This document shows positions 9,806 through 18,387 of a stretch of DNA of 64,000 bases, in pieces. Origin of the DNA: Streptomyces sp. NBC_01428 (GTDB taxonomy: Bacteria; Actinomycetota; Actinomycetes; Streptomycetales; Streptomycetaceae); contig NZ_CP109499.1 of the NCBI RefSeq assembly GCF_036231965.1, positions 3,348,001-3,412,000 on the forward strand, in the 5' to 3' direction. The position numbers and the translations under genes were made by a program. The notes beneath the pieces were generated by a model that saw nothing but the letters and a program-made list of their open reading frames with translations, ran no database searches and was not told the origin of the DNA. Within the stretch, counting starts at the first letter, position 1; each line of letters opens with the position of its first letter.

Positions 9806-12800
9806 TCACTCCAGCTCGGCCAGCCGCTGCGCCGTCTGCCGGGCCGTCGGCTCGCCCGTGCTCAGGGCGCCCTCCGGGAGCCTGGACCACTCGGCGCGTG
9901 CGGCCCGGTAGGCCTCGCGTGCGGCCCGCGGCCGTGCCGCCGCCTCGTAGGACATACCCCGCCAGTGCTGCGCCCGCGCCCCCAGTTCCACGGCCTCCTG
10001 GCGCTGCCGGTCCGTCTCCGCCTCGCCCTCGGCGTCACGCGCCGTCTCGGCGGCGGCCCGGAAGGCGTCGATGGCCTCGTCGAGGCGGGCCTTGCGGCCG
10101 AGGCTCTGGTACGCCTCGAACTGCGCCTGCCCGAGTTCCAGCCAGCAACGCGCGGTGGTCAGCGGCGGGCCCTCCTCCAGCGCCGCGAGCCCGAGCAGGT
10201 GTTCGGCCTCCCGCAGGTCGACCCGGTCGCCGCGGGCGCGGTACCGCAGCATCAGGGCGCGGCCGAGCAGCAGCAGGCGGTGGGCGAGGTCGCGACTGCC
10301 CGACGGGGTCTCGGCGCGGCAGTCGCGCAGCACCCGGATGGCCCGGGACAGCGACTCGGGTCCGCGGTCCAGGACGGCTCGGTGCAGCAGGGCTTCGCCC
10401 CACTCGGCCAGGACGTCCGCGTGCGCGGGGGCGTCCCGGGGCACTCCGCGGGAGGCCTGCTGGAACCGGTCGGCGGCGTCCTGGAGCTCACGGGGGTCGC
10501 CGCTCTCGGCGTACCGGGCGACGTGGATGCGGCCGGCCCGCACGTGCAGGGCGGCGCGCAGCCCCTGGTCGCGGGTCAGTCCGAGCGCTTCGTCGACATG
10601 GGCGCGGGCGTCGTCGAGCGGGCCGCCGGACCGCAGGACCGCGTCGACGAGGTCGAGGAGGATCCGGACGCGGTCGGTCTCGGCGGCGACGCCGGGCACC
10701 GTCGCCGGGCCGGGTTCGAGGGCGGCGCGCAGCGAGTGGGCACCCTGTTCCGCGTAGAGCCTGGACTGTTCCTGGTCGGCCGTGGCGCCCGAGAGACGCA
10801 GCAGGACGCGGCCGTGGGCGAGTGGCAGTTCGGACGGGCGGGGCCGCTCGTCGGGCCAGGCGTCGGCGAACGCCTCCAGCATGCCGACCGCGCCCTGCAG
10901 GAGGGCGCTGTCGCCGCCGAGGCGCCACTGGGCCTCCAGGGCGCGAACCCGCTCCAGGGTGAGCCGCAGGGCCTCGGCGTCCTCCAGGCCGGGCGCGGCG
11001 CAGGCCACCGCGTACTCGCGGTCGGCGCGGCGCAGCAGGTCGAGCGCGCCGCGCCGGTCGCCGCGCCGCCTGCGGTCGGTGGCGGCGGCGTGCAACACCC
11101 GTGCGAGGGCGGCGCGTTCGCGCAGCGCCCGGGGATGCGCGACGGCCCGTTCGGCGGCGGTCTCCGCCTCGCGCAGCAGGTCGGCGCCGCCCTGCACCTC
11201 CCACAGCCGCAGCACGCAGGTCGCGTACTCGGCCCACAGTTCGGGGTCGGCGCCTGCGGGCCGTTCGTGTTCGGTCGCGCCGCGCAGCAGTTGGACGGCG
11301 TCGATGAGGTCCTGCACCATGCCGTCGCTGTCGAACTGGCCGGCCAGGGTGCGGGCCCGGATCACCGCGGCGTGGGTGGGGCGCCCGCCGGGCAGGTCGT
11401 CCCGCCCGCGCCCGCCGTACAGCGCGAACTGTTCCGGCAGTGGCATGAACCGCTCCAGCACCCGCGCCGCGACCTCGGCGAAGGGCTGCGGCACGAGGGT
11501 GGCGCCGCCGTTGTCGCCGTTCTCGCCCGCGTATCCGGTGCCGGGCGGGTACGGCCGTCCGGAGCCGCCGTCGCCGAGCTGGGCGAGCGCCAGGGCGGGG
11601 AAGTTGGGTCCGCCCCTGCCGAAGCGGTACTCGATGTACTCGGAGCAGTGCTTGAGGACGAGCATCGCCTCGTCGCGGCCCAGCGGTGACAGCAGGGCCT
11701 CCTGCACGCCGGGCGCGAACTCGTACCACTGGGCGCCGTCCTCACCGTGGTCCTCGGCCTTGGCGCGTGAGACCAGTCCGCTGAGCAGGACCTCCGCCAG
11801 TTCTGAGGGCCCGGAGTCGGGGAGCATGGTGCGCTGGACGAGTTGCATCACGGGGAGGCTGAGGGGGGCCGCCGCGAGGTAACCGGCCAGTCTCCCGGCG
11901 GCCTTGGAGGCGTTGGACCGGAACCGGCTGACCAGTTCGAGACCGGACGGCCGTCGCCCGGCGCGAGGTCCCTGGGCCGGTCCGTGGTCGGGGCGGACCC
12001 ATCCGACCGCGCCGGCGACGGGCCCCGCTCCGGCCCCCGACAGCAGCCGCGCCCAGGCGCCGAGCGCGGTGGGCTCGGGAGGCAGCACGGGCACCGGCAG
12101 GGCGCCCCCGCGCGCCTCCGGCGGGGTTCCCGCGGGCAGCCTGACCTTCAGCGTGGCGGCACCCGCGAGGGCTTCGCCGCGCGTCAGCCGGCCGTAGGAC
12201 ACCGGCAGGCGGGTGCGGTTCCACATGCGCTGCGGCAGCGGCTGGAGCACCGCGACGGGGCCGAGCCGGGACAGGTGGTGGAGCAGCCGGTGGGCGCGGC
12301 CGCTGTGCCACAGGGGGCCGGCGCAGTCGCTGACGAGGAGGGTGACCCGGCGGCCGGTGGGGTCGCTGAGCCGGTCGGCGGAGTGCAGCGGGGCCGCGCC
12401 CGGCTCGGGACTGCGGCTGACGGCGGGCTCGCCGTCGGGCCCCTGGTGCAGATGGCTGACCTCGACGCCCCAGAAGGCGCCCAACTGCCCGAAGACCTGC
12501 TCCAGTTCGGTGAACATGCGGTCCCAGACGCGCATCGACGAGGAGGCGTCCATCACCAGCTGGAGTGCCGCGTCCGCGCGGGTGACGCCCCGGAACACCG
12601 GGAGGACCAGTCCGCCCGCGCGGGCGCTGAGTTCGGCGGTGGCCGTCTCGTCGAGGGTGGTGCGCAGGGGTGGCGCGGCGGTGCGGTATCCCTGCAACGG
12701 GCGTAAGGCGTGCTGGAGTTCGAGCGGGGCGGGGAACGCGGGCGCGGCCGGGACGCCGACCGGCAGCTCCGCCGCACGGCCCCGCACGGGTCCGCGGGGC

Positions 12801-13105
12801 GCGCCGTCGCGCGGGACCGGGTACAGCGCGACACGCCGGTCGGTGCCGGTGTCCCGCCGTGGCCCGGTCCTGTCGCCGGGCGCCGGCGGGTCCGCTGGCC
12901 GCGGCTCGGGCCGTACGGGACCCGGCTCGTCGCCCGGCGTCACCGCGCCGTCCCGGGGCGCGCTCCCCGGCCCACGCTCCACGGCGTCCGTCGGACGGGA
13001 CCAGCGCGCCAGCCAGAGCGCGTCGGCCAGTTGTCCGGCGTCGGGATCGAGCCCGATCTGCCGCATCCGGGCGACGAGTTCGGCGATCGGGTCGCCGCCG
13101 GGCAT
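9806..13105 (-). CDS. SAV_2336-type vWA protein of vWA-MoxR-VMAP system
   Basis: A 1,099-residue protein. Residues 1-40 (IAELVARMRQIG...ADALWLARW) resemble the SAV_2336 N-terminal domain. A Pro/Arg-rich linker follows (about 40-120). A von Willebrand A domain begins near 160 with MIDAS motif DASSS (186-190) and continues through LLVSDCAGPLW. A helical region covers about 370-520, and the C-terminal half is rich in Ala/Leu/Arg helical TPR-like repeats. In ternary systems the vWA protein works with the MoxR ATPase, probably as an ATP-driven remodeller. It starts eight bases after the MoxR stop, so the two are co-transcribed. The effector partner and trigger are unknown. Confidence 0.8.
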   Translation of the reverse strand: MPGGDPIAELVARMRQIGLDPDAGQLADALWLARWSRPTDAVERGPGSAPRDGAVTPGDEPGPVRPEPRPADPPAPGDRTGPRRDTGTDRRVALYPVPRDGAPRGPVRGRAAELPVGVPAAPAFPAPLELQHALRPLQGYRTAAPPLRTTLDETATAELSARAGGLVLPVFRGVTRADAALQLVMDASSSMRVWDRMFTELEQVFGQLGAFWGVEVSHLHQGPDGEPAVSRSPEPGAAPLHSADRLSDPTGRRVTLLVSDCAGPLWHSGRAHRLLHHLSRLGPVAVLQPLPQRMWNRTRLPVSYGRLTRGEALAGAATLKVRLPAGTPPEARGGALPVPVLPPEPTALGAWARLLSGAGAGPVAGAVGWVRPDHGPAQGPRAGRRPSGLELVSRFRSNASKAAGRLAGYLAAAPLSLPVMQLVQRTMLPDSGPSELAEVLLSGLVSRAKAEDHGEDGAQWYEFAPGVQEALLSPLGRDEAMLVLKHCSEYIEYRFGRGGPNFPALALAQLGDGGSGRPYPPGTGYAGENGDNGGATLVPQPFAEVAARVLERFMPLPEQFALYGGRGRDDLPGGRPTHAAVIRARTLAGQFDSDGMVQDLIDAVQLLRGATEHERPAGADPELWAEYATCVLRLWEVQGGADLLREAETAAERAVAHPRALRERAALARVLHAAATDRRRRGDRRGALDLLRRADREYAVACAAPGLEDAEALRLTLERVRALEAQWRLGGDSALLQGAVGMLEAFADAWPDERPRPSELPLAHGRVLLRLSGATADQEQSRLYAEQGAHSLRAALEPGPATVPGVAAETDRVRILLDLVDAVLRSGGPLDDARAHVDEALGLTRDQGLRAALHVRAGRIHVARYAESGDPRELQDAADRFQQASRGVPRDAPAHADVLAEWGEALLHRAVLDRGPESLSRAIRVLRDCRAETPSGSRDLAHRLLLLGRALMLRYRARGDRVDLREAEHLLGLAALEEGPPLTTARCWLELGQAQFEAYQSLGRKARLDEAIDAFRAAAETARDAEGEAETDRQRQEAVELGARAQHWRGMSYEAAARPRAAREAYRAARAEWSRLPEGALSTGEPTARQTAQRLAELE

Positions 13106-13112
13106 CAGCGCG

Positions 13113-14141
13113 TCACCTCGGGCGGTCGAGTCGCTGGATGAGCAGGTCGGCGAGCCGGTCGCGACTGGGCGGCGCGGCCGCGTCGGTGAGGTAGATGGCG
13201 TTCAGGAGCTGGTCGGCGGCGACGAGTTCGCTGCGCGAGCGCTCCAGGAAGTGGGTGATGAGGTCGTCCCCGGCACGGGCGGCCTCGTCGCCGAGGTGGG
13301 CGCGGACGAAGGTGGCGAGCCGCTTGTGGTCCGGGCGGCCCAGTTCGAGGTGGATGCAGCGGCGCATCAGGGGGGCCGGGAAGTCGCGCTCGCCGTTGCT
13401 GGTGAGGACCACGAAGGGGAAGGCCCGGCAGCGCACCCGTCCGTCGCGGACCCGGGCCTTGCTGCCGTCGGCGGTGAGCACCTCGGCCTCGCCGCCGGGC
13501 AGCCGGTCGGCGACGCGCTCCAGCTCGGGGATCGCGAACTCCCCCTCCTCCAGGACGTTCAGGAGGTCGTTGGGCAGGTCGATGTCACTCTTGTCGAGTT
13601 CGTCGATGAGCAGCACGCGCGGAGTGTCGGACGGCAGCAGCGCGGTGCCGAGCGGGCCGAGCCGGATGTAGCTGCCGATGCCCTCGACGGAGCCGGGGGC
13701 GCCGGGCGCGGCCGGGTCGGCGCCCTGGGGCGCGGCGATCTGCACGTCCTGGAGCCGGGCGATCGCGTCGTAGTGGTAGAGCCCGTCCTGGAGCGTGGAA
13801 CGGCTGACGATGGGCCAGCGCAGCACGTTGCCCAGACCGAGTTCGTACGCGACCGAGTGCGCGAGGGTGCTCTTGCCCGCGCCGGGGCTGCCGGTGACGA
13901 GCAGCGGGCGGCGCAGGTACAGCGCCGCGTTGATCATCTCCAGCTCCTCGGCGCCGGGCCGGTGCAGTTCGGCCAGGTGCCGGTGCGCGCCCAGCCTGCG
14001 GTCCTCGGAACCGTCGGCGCCGGCTCCGGCCGTGTCCCGGCTCGCGAAGTCGCGCCAGGGCGGCGGGGCCGGAAGGCGGTCCAGGCCGTCGTGGGGTTCG
14101 CCGGCGCCCCGGTAGATGAGCCACTCGCTGGATTCGGTCAT
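13113..14141 (-). CDS. MoxR-family AAA ATPase of vWA-MoxR-VMAP system
   Basis: A 342-residue AAA+ ATPase. Walker A is GSPGAGKST (residues 84-92), Walker [11 protein letters not shown] (177-186), a sensor-like [13 protein letters not shown] near 250, and the arginine-finger region [11 protein letters not shown] follows. MoxR proteins pair with vWA proteins to remodel targets; the vWA gene follows after seven bases. ATG at 14141 has a GAGGA ribosome site. The 157 bases between it and the upstream VMAP gene hold a short GC-rich inverted repeat but no clear promoter. The ATPase call is firm; the target is unknown. Confidence 0.88.
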   Translation of the reverse strand: MTESSEWLIYRGAGEPHDGLDRLPAPPPWRDFASRDTAGAGADGSEDRRLGAHRHLAELHRPGAEELEMINAALYLRRPLLVTGSPGAGKSTLAHSVAYELGLGNVLRWPIVSRSTLQDGLYHYDAIARLQDVQIAAPQGADPAAPGAPGSVEGIGSYIRLGPLGTALLPSDTPRVLLIDELDKSDIDLPNDLLNVLEEGEFAIPELERVADRLPGGEAEVLTADGSKARVRDGRVRCRAFPFVVLTSNGERDFPAPLMRRCIHLELGRPDHKRLATFVRAHLGDEAARAGDDLITHFLERSRSELVAADQLLNAIYLTDAAAPPSRDRLADLLIQRLDRPR

Positions 14142-14298
14142 TGCCCAGTCCTCGTCGTCACTCGTCCACCACGGCAGCCGTCGGAGTCTGCATCACCGTA
14201 TCGACCCTCGGAGGGCCCCGTAAGGTCCCAAGGCGGGCTCACAGCAGCCCACTTGGGCTCCCCCGGCGCATCACGCGACCATGCCCCGGCCGGCGCGG

Positions 14299-16428
14299 TC
14301 ACGGCGCCTCCAGCAGGTCTCCGGTGCCGGGCAGGGGCCTGCGGGGATCGTCGTAGAAGAGGGCGATCCCGTCGGCCCAGTAGGTCTCCGGTTTGCCCGC
14401 GCGCAGTCCGGCGCGCAGCGCGTGCACCAGCTCGGGGAGCCGGTCCGCGCCGCCCGCGCCGGCCACCGTGTCGCCGGCCCGGCGGTGGAACTCGCCGCAG
14501 ACCGCGTCGGCCTGCCCGCGCCAGCGCCGCCACAGCGCCACCCCGTAGCCGCCGTGCACGATCCGCACGAGCGCCACCCGGTCGTCCTCGAAGCGGTGGT
14601 CGCCGTACCGGCAGAGCACCGGGACGGTCCGGTGCGGCAGTCCGCGCAGCGACTCCGCGGCGGGCACGGGCACCCTCAACCCGTCCTCGCAGTCGAGGAC
14701 TTCGGCCTGGGCGCCGTGCGTGTGGATCCACTTCCAGCGCGCCTCCCGTTCGTGTCGCTCCTCCTCGGGCAGGGGCTCCTCCTTGCCGTCCGGGAGCCCG
14801 TTCCCGTCGCCGGGGTCGGGCAGCTGCTCCCGGTCGGCGCAGCGCACGACGACGGGCCGGTGCGCGCCGATCGATGGCTCGTCGGGGCCCAACTGCCAGG
14901 CGTCGACGTCGAGTCCGAGCAGCAGATGGGGCAGCGCGACCTGGAGGTCGACGGGCCGCCCGGGTTCGTCGCACTGACGGAAGGCCTCCGCGAGGGCCGG
15001 TGCGAGCACGGTCGGCAGGTCCTCCAGCGGGGTGCGTTCGCCGTCGCGCAGCCGCACCACCTCGCCGGTCGGCCGGCCGACCGCGACGTGCCAGTCGCAG
15101 CGGCCCGGCTCCCAGCCGAGCTGCTCCAGTTCGAGCAGGACGAACAGCCGGGGCGCACGGTCGGCGCTCCGCGCTGGTGTGCGCGCCGCTCCTGCTCCCG
15201 CGGCCGACGGGCCGCGCGGCGGCAACTGGAGCCGCTCGATCCACTGTTGGCCGAGGCGGCGCCGGTAGCCGGGGCCCGGACGGCCTTCGGCGGTCTGCCG
15301 CACCCACTCCCACAACGCCCGCTCGGCGGCCTGGGTGCCCGGGGTGACGAAGGGCCGCTCGGCGGACATGGCCCGCATCGCGTAGTCGAGGACGAGGTCC
15401 AGGGCCGCGTCCTGGCGGGAGTTCTCGTACAGCGCGCCGAGTCCGTCGCGCCAGCCGCGCGGCGCCGGGTGCGGGATCGCGGTCTGGTCGCCGAGGAGGG
15501 ATTCGAGGAGGCCGAGGAGGGCGCGGGTACTGACCGGCGGCGGCAGGTCGGCGAGCCGGCCGAGCAGCTGCGTCCGCTCCTCCGGGCTCAGCGCCCGGCC
15601 GGGGCGGGCTCCGAGCTGGTTCTGCACGTCGGCCCAGGTGCTGCGGTCCGTGTCCGGATGGCGCTGCCGGTCCCGGTGGTAGCGGTCGTGGGCGTGGAAG
15701 ACGGCCTGGTAGCTGTCATCGTGCTCGGCACGCGGCTCCTCGGCGGGCACCGGCAGGGACCGTAACTGCTCGACCCCGGTGCAGGTGCCCCCGAGTCCGC
15801 GGTCCGCGCGGGACTTGAGGACGCCGACGACCTCACCGCGTACGGGATCGACGACGGGGCCGCCCGAGACGCCGGGCGGCAGCACGTCGCCGCCCAGCCG
15901 GATCTGTTCGTCGTCGGACCAGCCGCCGAGGGTGCCCTGCACCGTGCAGGTGCCGCTCAGCCGGCGCAGCTCCCCGCCGACCACGGACCAGCCGGAGTAG
16001 AGGACGACGGCCTCCTCGTAGTAGGCCGCCGGGCGTTCCGTCACATAGGCGCAGTCGTGGTCCACGGGTTCGCTCAGCCGCACCAGGGCCAGATCGGGAG
16101 ACGGCCAGGTGCCGCGCACGGGGAGGCCGACATGGTCGGGGAGGGCCGTCGCCACCACTCCGGCGACGGCGGACGTGCCCCGGCCCGGCCCTGTCTCGTA
16201 CACCACCGTCACCTCGTCCCCCTCCCCGCTCCGGACCACGTGCGCGCAGGTCAGAACCCAGTTCGGAGCGATGAAGAAGCCGCTCCCGAGGAACGTGCCG
16301 GGTTCGTCCAGGGCATACCCGGCGCCCGCGCGATGGATGCGTACGGTGGCCGCCATGACGAGATCGTGCAGCGCACGGTGACCGTTGCCCGGGCCGCCCG
16401 GTGCGCCCGGGGCGTGCCCGTCCTTCAT
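14299..16428 (-). CDS. trypsin-like protease fused to VMAP domain (vWA-MoxR associated protein)
   Basis: A 709-residue fusion. The N-terminal trypsin-like domain (about 25-215) has an apparently complete triad: His63 in LTCAHVV, Asp112 in PDLALVRL and Ser188 in GVSGGPVVD. No signal peptide is visible, so it should act in the cytoplasm. A helical middle segment (about 270-400) is followed by a C-terminal alpha/beta region (about 420-709, beginning RLFVLLELEQLGWE) that fits VMAP-C. In conflict-system models this protein is the protease effector activated through the MoxR-vWA pair. The ATG at 16428 overlaps the Trypco1-like stop codon (ATGA). The frame remains open further upstream, but that stretch lies over the Trypco1-like gene. 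Confidence 0.8.
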   Translation of the reverse strand: MKDGHAPGAPGGPGNGHRALHDLVMAATVRIHRAGAGYALDEPGTFLGSGFFIAPNWVLTCAHVVRSGEGDEVTVVYETGPGRGTSAVAGVVATALPDHVGLPVRGTWPSPDLALVRLSEPVDHDCAYVTERPAAYYEEAVVLYSGWSVVGGELRRLSGTCTVQGTLGGWSDDEQIRLGGDVLPPGVSGGPVVDPVRGEVVGVLKSRADRGLGGTCTGVEQLRSLPVPAEEPRAEHDDSYQAVFHAHDRYHRDRQRHPDTDRSTWADVQNQLGARPGRALSPEERTQLLGRLADLPPPVSTRALLGLLESLLGDQTAIPHPAPRGWRDGLGALYENSRQDAALDLVLDYAMRAMSAERPFVTPGTQAAERALWEWVRQTAEGRPGPGYRRRLGQQWIERLQLPPRGPSAAGAGAARTPARSADRAPRLFVLLELEQLGWEPGRCDWHVAVGRPTGEVVRLRDGERTPLEDLPTVLAPALAEAFRQCDEPGRPVDLQVALPHLLLGLDVDAWQLGPDEPSIGAHRPVVVRCADREQLPDPGDGNGLPDGKEEPLPEEERHEREARWKWIHTHGAQAEVLDCEDGLRVPVPAAESLRGLPHRTVPVLCRYGDHRFEDDRVALVRIVHGGYGVALWRRWRGQADAVCGEFHRRAGDTVAGAGGADRLPELVHALRAGLRAGKPETYWADGIALFYDDPRRPLPGTGDLLEAP

Positions 16429-16871
16429 GCTCCGACCCCGCCGGGGGCGTCGTCGGCGCGGCCGTGCGCCGGGGCGCCGGGAGACGCGCCCGCGTGCGGC
16501 GGGGCGGCGGTGTCGTCCAGGTCCGGCGGGCCGCCGTTCCAGGTGAGCGTCACGGTGATGCCCGCCTTGGCCTCGCCGTCCGCGAGCAGGCCGACCACCT
16601 TGCCGGCCTTCGCGGTCAGCTCGATGCCGAACTCGACGCTCACCTCGTCGGGCCGCACGGCACGCAGCGGCGCCGCGAGCGAGCGCGCGACACTGGTGAT
16701 GACCGAGTGCAGGCTCTCGACCTGGGCCTCGACCCGGTCTCCGAAGGCGACGTCCGACAGGGACAGCTCGCCGGACTGTTCCTCCAGCTCGTCGGCGCCC
16801 GAGATCCGGGCCCACACCGGTGTCCCGTCCGGCATCTCGATCCGTGCGATCCGGGTCACTGCGTCACCCAT
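16425..16871 (-). CDS. Trypco1-like (CU044_2847 family) small protein
   Basis: A 148-residue protein that opens the eight-gene cluster. Residues 1-115 form a compact alpha/beta domain with the features of trypsin-co-occurring domain 1: IARIEMPDGTPVWARI, a central helix with VESLHSVITSVARSL, then PDEVSVEFGIELTAKAGKVV and GITVTLTW. The last 30 residues are Pro/Gly/Ala-rich and probably disordered. ATG at 16871 has GGGGGA four to five bases upstream, and the stop overlaps the protease gene start. The family is found beside trypsin-type effectors and is thought to be an adaptor or regulator; its biochemical role is unknown. Confidence 0.75.
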   Translation of the reverse strand: MGDAVTRIARIEMPDGTPVWARISGADELEEQSGELSLSDVAFGDRVEAQVESLHSVITSVARSLAAPLRAVRPDEVSVEFGIELTAKAGKVVGLLADGEAKAGITVTLTWNGGPPDLDDTAAPPHAGASPGAPAHGRADDAPGGVGA

Positions 16872-16952
16872 GGCATCCCCCGTTCCCCCACGCCCCCGTG
16901 GTACCGCCGACCTCGCAGGCTAGCCGCAGGTCCCCGTACACGACAGAGGCCC

Positions 16953-16980
16953 TTCACGGGCACAGCGGCCCGCCTATCCT
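16953..16980 (+). promoter_or_regulatory. candidate promoter for the 61-residue gene
   Basis: TTCACG (16953-16958) and TATCCT (16975-16980) are separated by 16 bases. They are placed about 53 bases before the ATG at 17034. The same 162-base interval must also hold the divergent promoter of the conflict-system cluster, which I could not resolve. Confidence 0.35.
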
Positions 16981-17033
16981 TTTCCCAGCGCGTCCCAGCG
17001 TTCCACTTCCCCTGCACCGACGGAGCACCATCC

Positions 17034-17219
17034 ATGTACTTCACCGACCGCGGCATCGAGGAACTTGAGAAGCGGCGCGGCGAGGAAGAGGTCACCTTCG
17101 AGTGGCTCGCCGAGCAGTTGCGTACGTTCGTCGACCTCAACCCGGACTTCGAGGTCCCGGTGGAGCGGCTGGCGACGTGGCTGGCGCGGCTGGACGACGA
17201 GGACGAGGACGAGGAGTAG
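17034..17219 (+). CDS. DUF6104-like conserved small protein
   Basis: A 61-residue acidic protein (MYFTDRGIEELEKRRGEEEV...FEWLAEQLRTFVDLNPDFEVPVERLATWLARLDD) ending in an Asp/Glu tail. I recognise it as a small protein conserved across Streptomyces, of unknown function. ATG at 17034 has CGGAG about nine bases upstream. The frame stays open to 16401, but codons before this ATG overlap the divergent Trypco1-like gene. Two short helices are predicted by eye; there is no membrane segment. Confidence 0.75.
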   Translation: MYFTDRGIEELEKRRGEEEVTFEWLAEQLRTFVDLNPDFEVPVERLATWLARLDDEDEDEE

Positions 17220-17248
17220 TCCCGCGCTCCCCTCCGCCGACCCTGGCC

Positions 17249-17284
17249 TGCCACTCCTGCCACTCCTGCCGCGTCTGCCACTCC
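17249..17284. repeat. 9-bp tandem repeat (TGCCACTCC x4, one unit degenerate)
   Basis: Four head-to-tail 9-base units lie at 17249-17284, the third being TGCCGCGTC. They sit in the 149-base gap between convergent genes, where such a slippage-prone array could vary between strains. No other feature was seen in the gap. Confidence 0.6.
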
Positions 17285-17368
17285 TGCCGGTTCCCGTCCG
17301 GTCCGGTGCCGGGCCGGCTCCGGTGCGGTCCGGCTCCCGTCCCCCGGCCGCCCCTCGCGGAGAGGCTG

Positions 17369-18223
17369 TCAGGAGTGGGTGCGCAGGCGGTCGTACGCGA
17401 GGCCGAGGGCGCCGCGGGCCGTCAGGACCGAGCCCGCGACGATCCAGCCGCCGCCGCGGTGCCGTAGCCCCCAGGCGGTGAGCGGGAGGCCGAGCGCCAG
17501 CTGGGCGACGGCGAGCGCACGGGCGCGTGGACCACGCAGCCAGGGTCCGAGCGCGCCGCGCTCCACGATGTCGAGTTCGGCTCCGACGGCGGCGCGCCAG
17601 CCGGCCCAGTCGACCTGTTCGGCGTCGGGCAGGATCCGGGCCGCGCCACGGAGCCGGTCGGCGGGCTCCCCCGGGGTGAGACCGGCCGGCAGCAGCAGTC
17701 CCGCGCGCGTGAGGACGGCGAGCAGGCCCCGCACGCGTGCCGGGGCGTCGGCCTCGGGATCGGGTCGCGTCAGCGGCTCCAGTGCCTGTACGTCGAGGAC
17801 CGGGTCGAGCCCGAGGCGGGCCGCGAAGGTGCGCATCGCCTCGTCCTCGCCGACCGGGGTGCCGTCGGCGAGCCATTCATAGCCCACGGGCCGGCGGAAT
17901 CCGGACGCCAGGACGAAGCCGCTGCGGTCGGTGTCCCACCACAGGGCGAGGACGGGCCAGGGGGCGCCGACGGCGAGTGCCGTGGCCCAGCCGGTGAGCA
18001 CGCGGTCGACCGGTTCCGCGCCGTCCTGCCAGGGCTTCCCCTCGGGAACCAGCAGGCTCCACCCGGCCCCCGCTCCGGCGAGCACCATCCGCTCGCGCAA
18101 CAGCGGAGCGGCCGGGCCGACGGCGTCGGGGCGGGCCCGGCACAACAGGAGGGCGCCGGCGGTGCGGGCCGGGCGCTCACCCGGCGGGCGGCCGTCCCCC
18201 GACGCGCCGGAGGCAGTCGACAT
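17369..18223 (-). CDS. conserved hypothetical protein with C-terminal hydrophobic segments
   Basis: A 284-residue protein I do not recognise functionally. Residues 25-135 form an alpha/beta-looking region (GALLLCRARPDAV, WSLLVPEGKPWQDG, WPVLALWWDTDRSGFVL), and a helical middle follows. The last 60 residues contain two hydrophobic stretches (ALAVAQLALGLPLTAWGL and GGWIVAGSVLTARGALGLAYD) that may be membrane segments. It stands alone between a convergent small gene and the divergent DUF4097-PadR pair. The coding call rests on length and codon bias. Confidence 0.65.
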   Translation of the reverse strand: MSTASGASGDGRPPGERPARTAGALLLCRARPDAVGPAAPLLRERMVLAGAGAGWSLLVPEGKPWQDGAEPVDRVLTGWATALAVGAPWPVLALWWDTDRSGFVLASGFRRPVGYEWLADGTPVGEDEAMRTFAARLGLDPVLDVQALEPLTRPDPEADAPARVRGLLAVLTRAGLLLPAGLTPGEPADRLRGAARILPDAEQVDWAGWRAAVGAELDIVERGALGPWLRGPRARALAVAQLALGLPLTAWGLRHRGGGWIVAGSVLTARGALGLAYDRLRTHS

Positions 18224-18282
18224 GGTGTCACTTTAGGGCGATTTGCCCACCTCGGCTCAGCGATGGCACCGGAACGGGTGTC

Positions 18283-18339
18283 TTGACTTTCCGTATCCGC
18301 GATATATCGTGAATAGTGCTAGACGCGATATGGCGCGTC
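18283..18339 (+). promoter_or_regulatory. promoter/operator region of DUF4097-PadR operon
   Basis: An AT-rich island has TTGACT at 18283-18288 and the perfect palindrome CGATATATCG at 18300-18309. A second inverted repeat, GACGCG-N6-CGCGTC, lies at 18322-18339. These are typical of an operator for the PadR-type repressor encoded two genes downstream. The exact -10 is not clear. Confidence 0.5.
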
Positions 18340-18387
18340 GAGTTCGGGCCCGCGAGCGGGTCCGGCCCGGTCGAGGAGGTCTGCACC

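Noticed and set aside
16429..16815. N-terminal extension of the trypsin-VMAP protein
   Set aside because: It overlaps the Trypco1-like gene in another frame. The ATGA overlap at 16428 is the better start.
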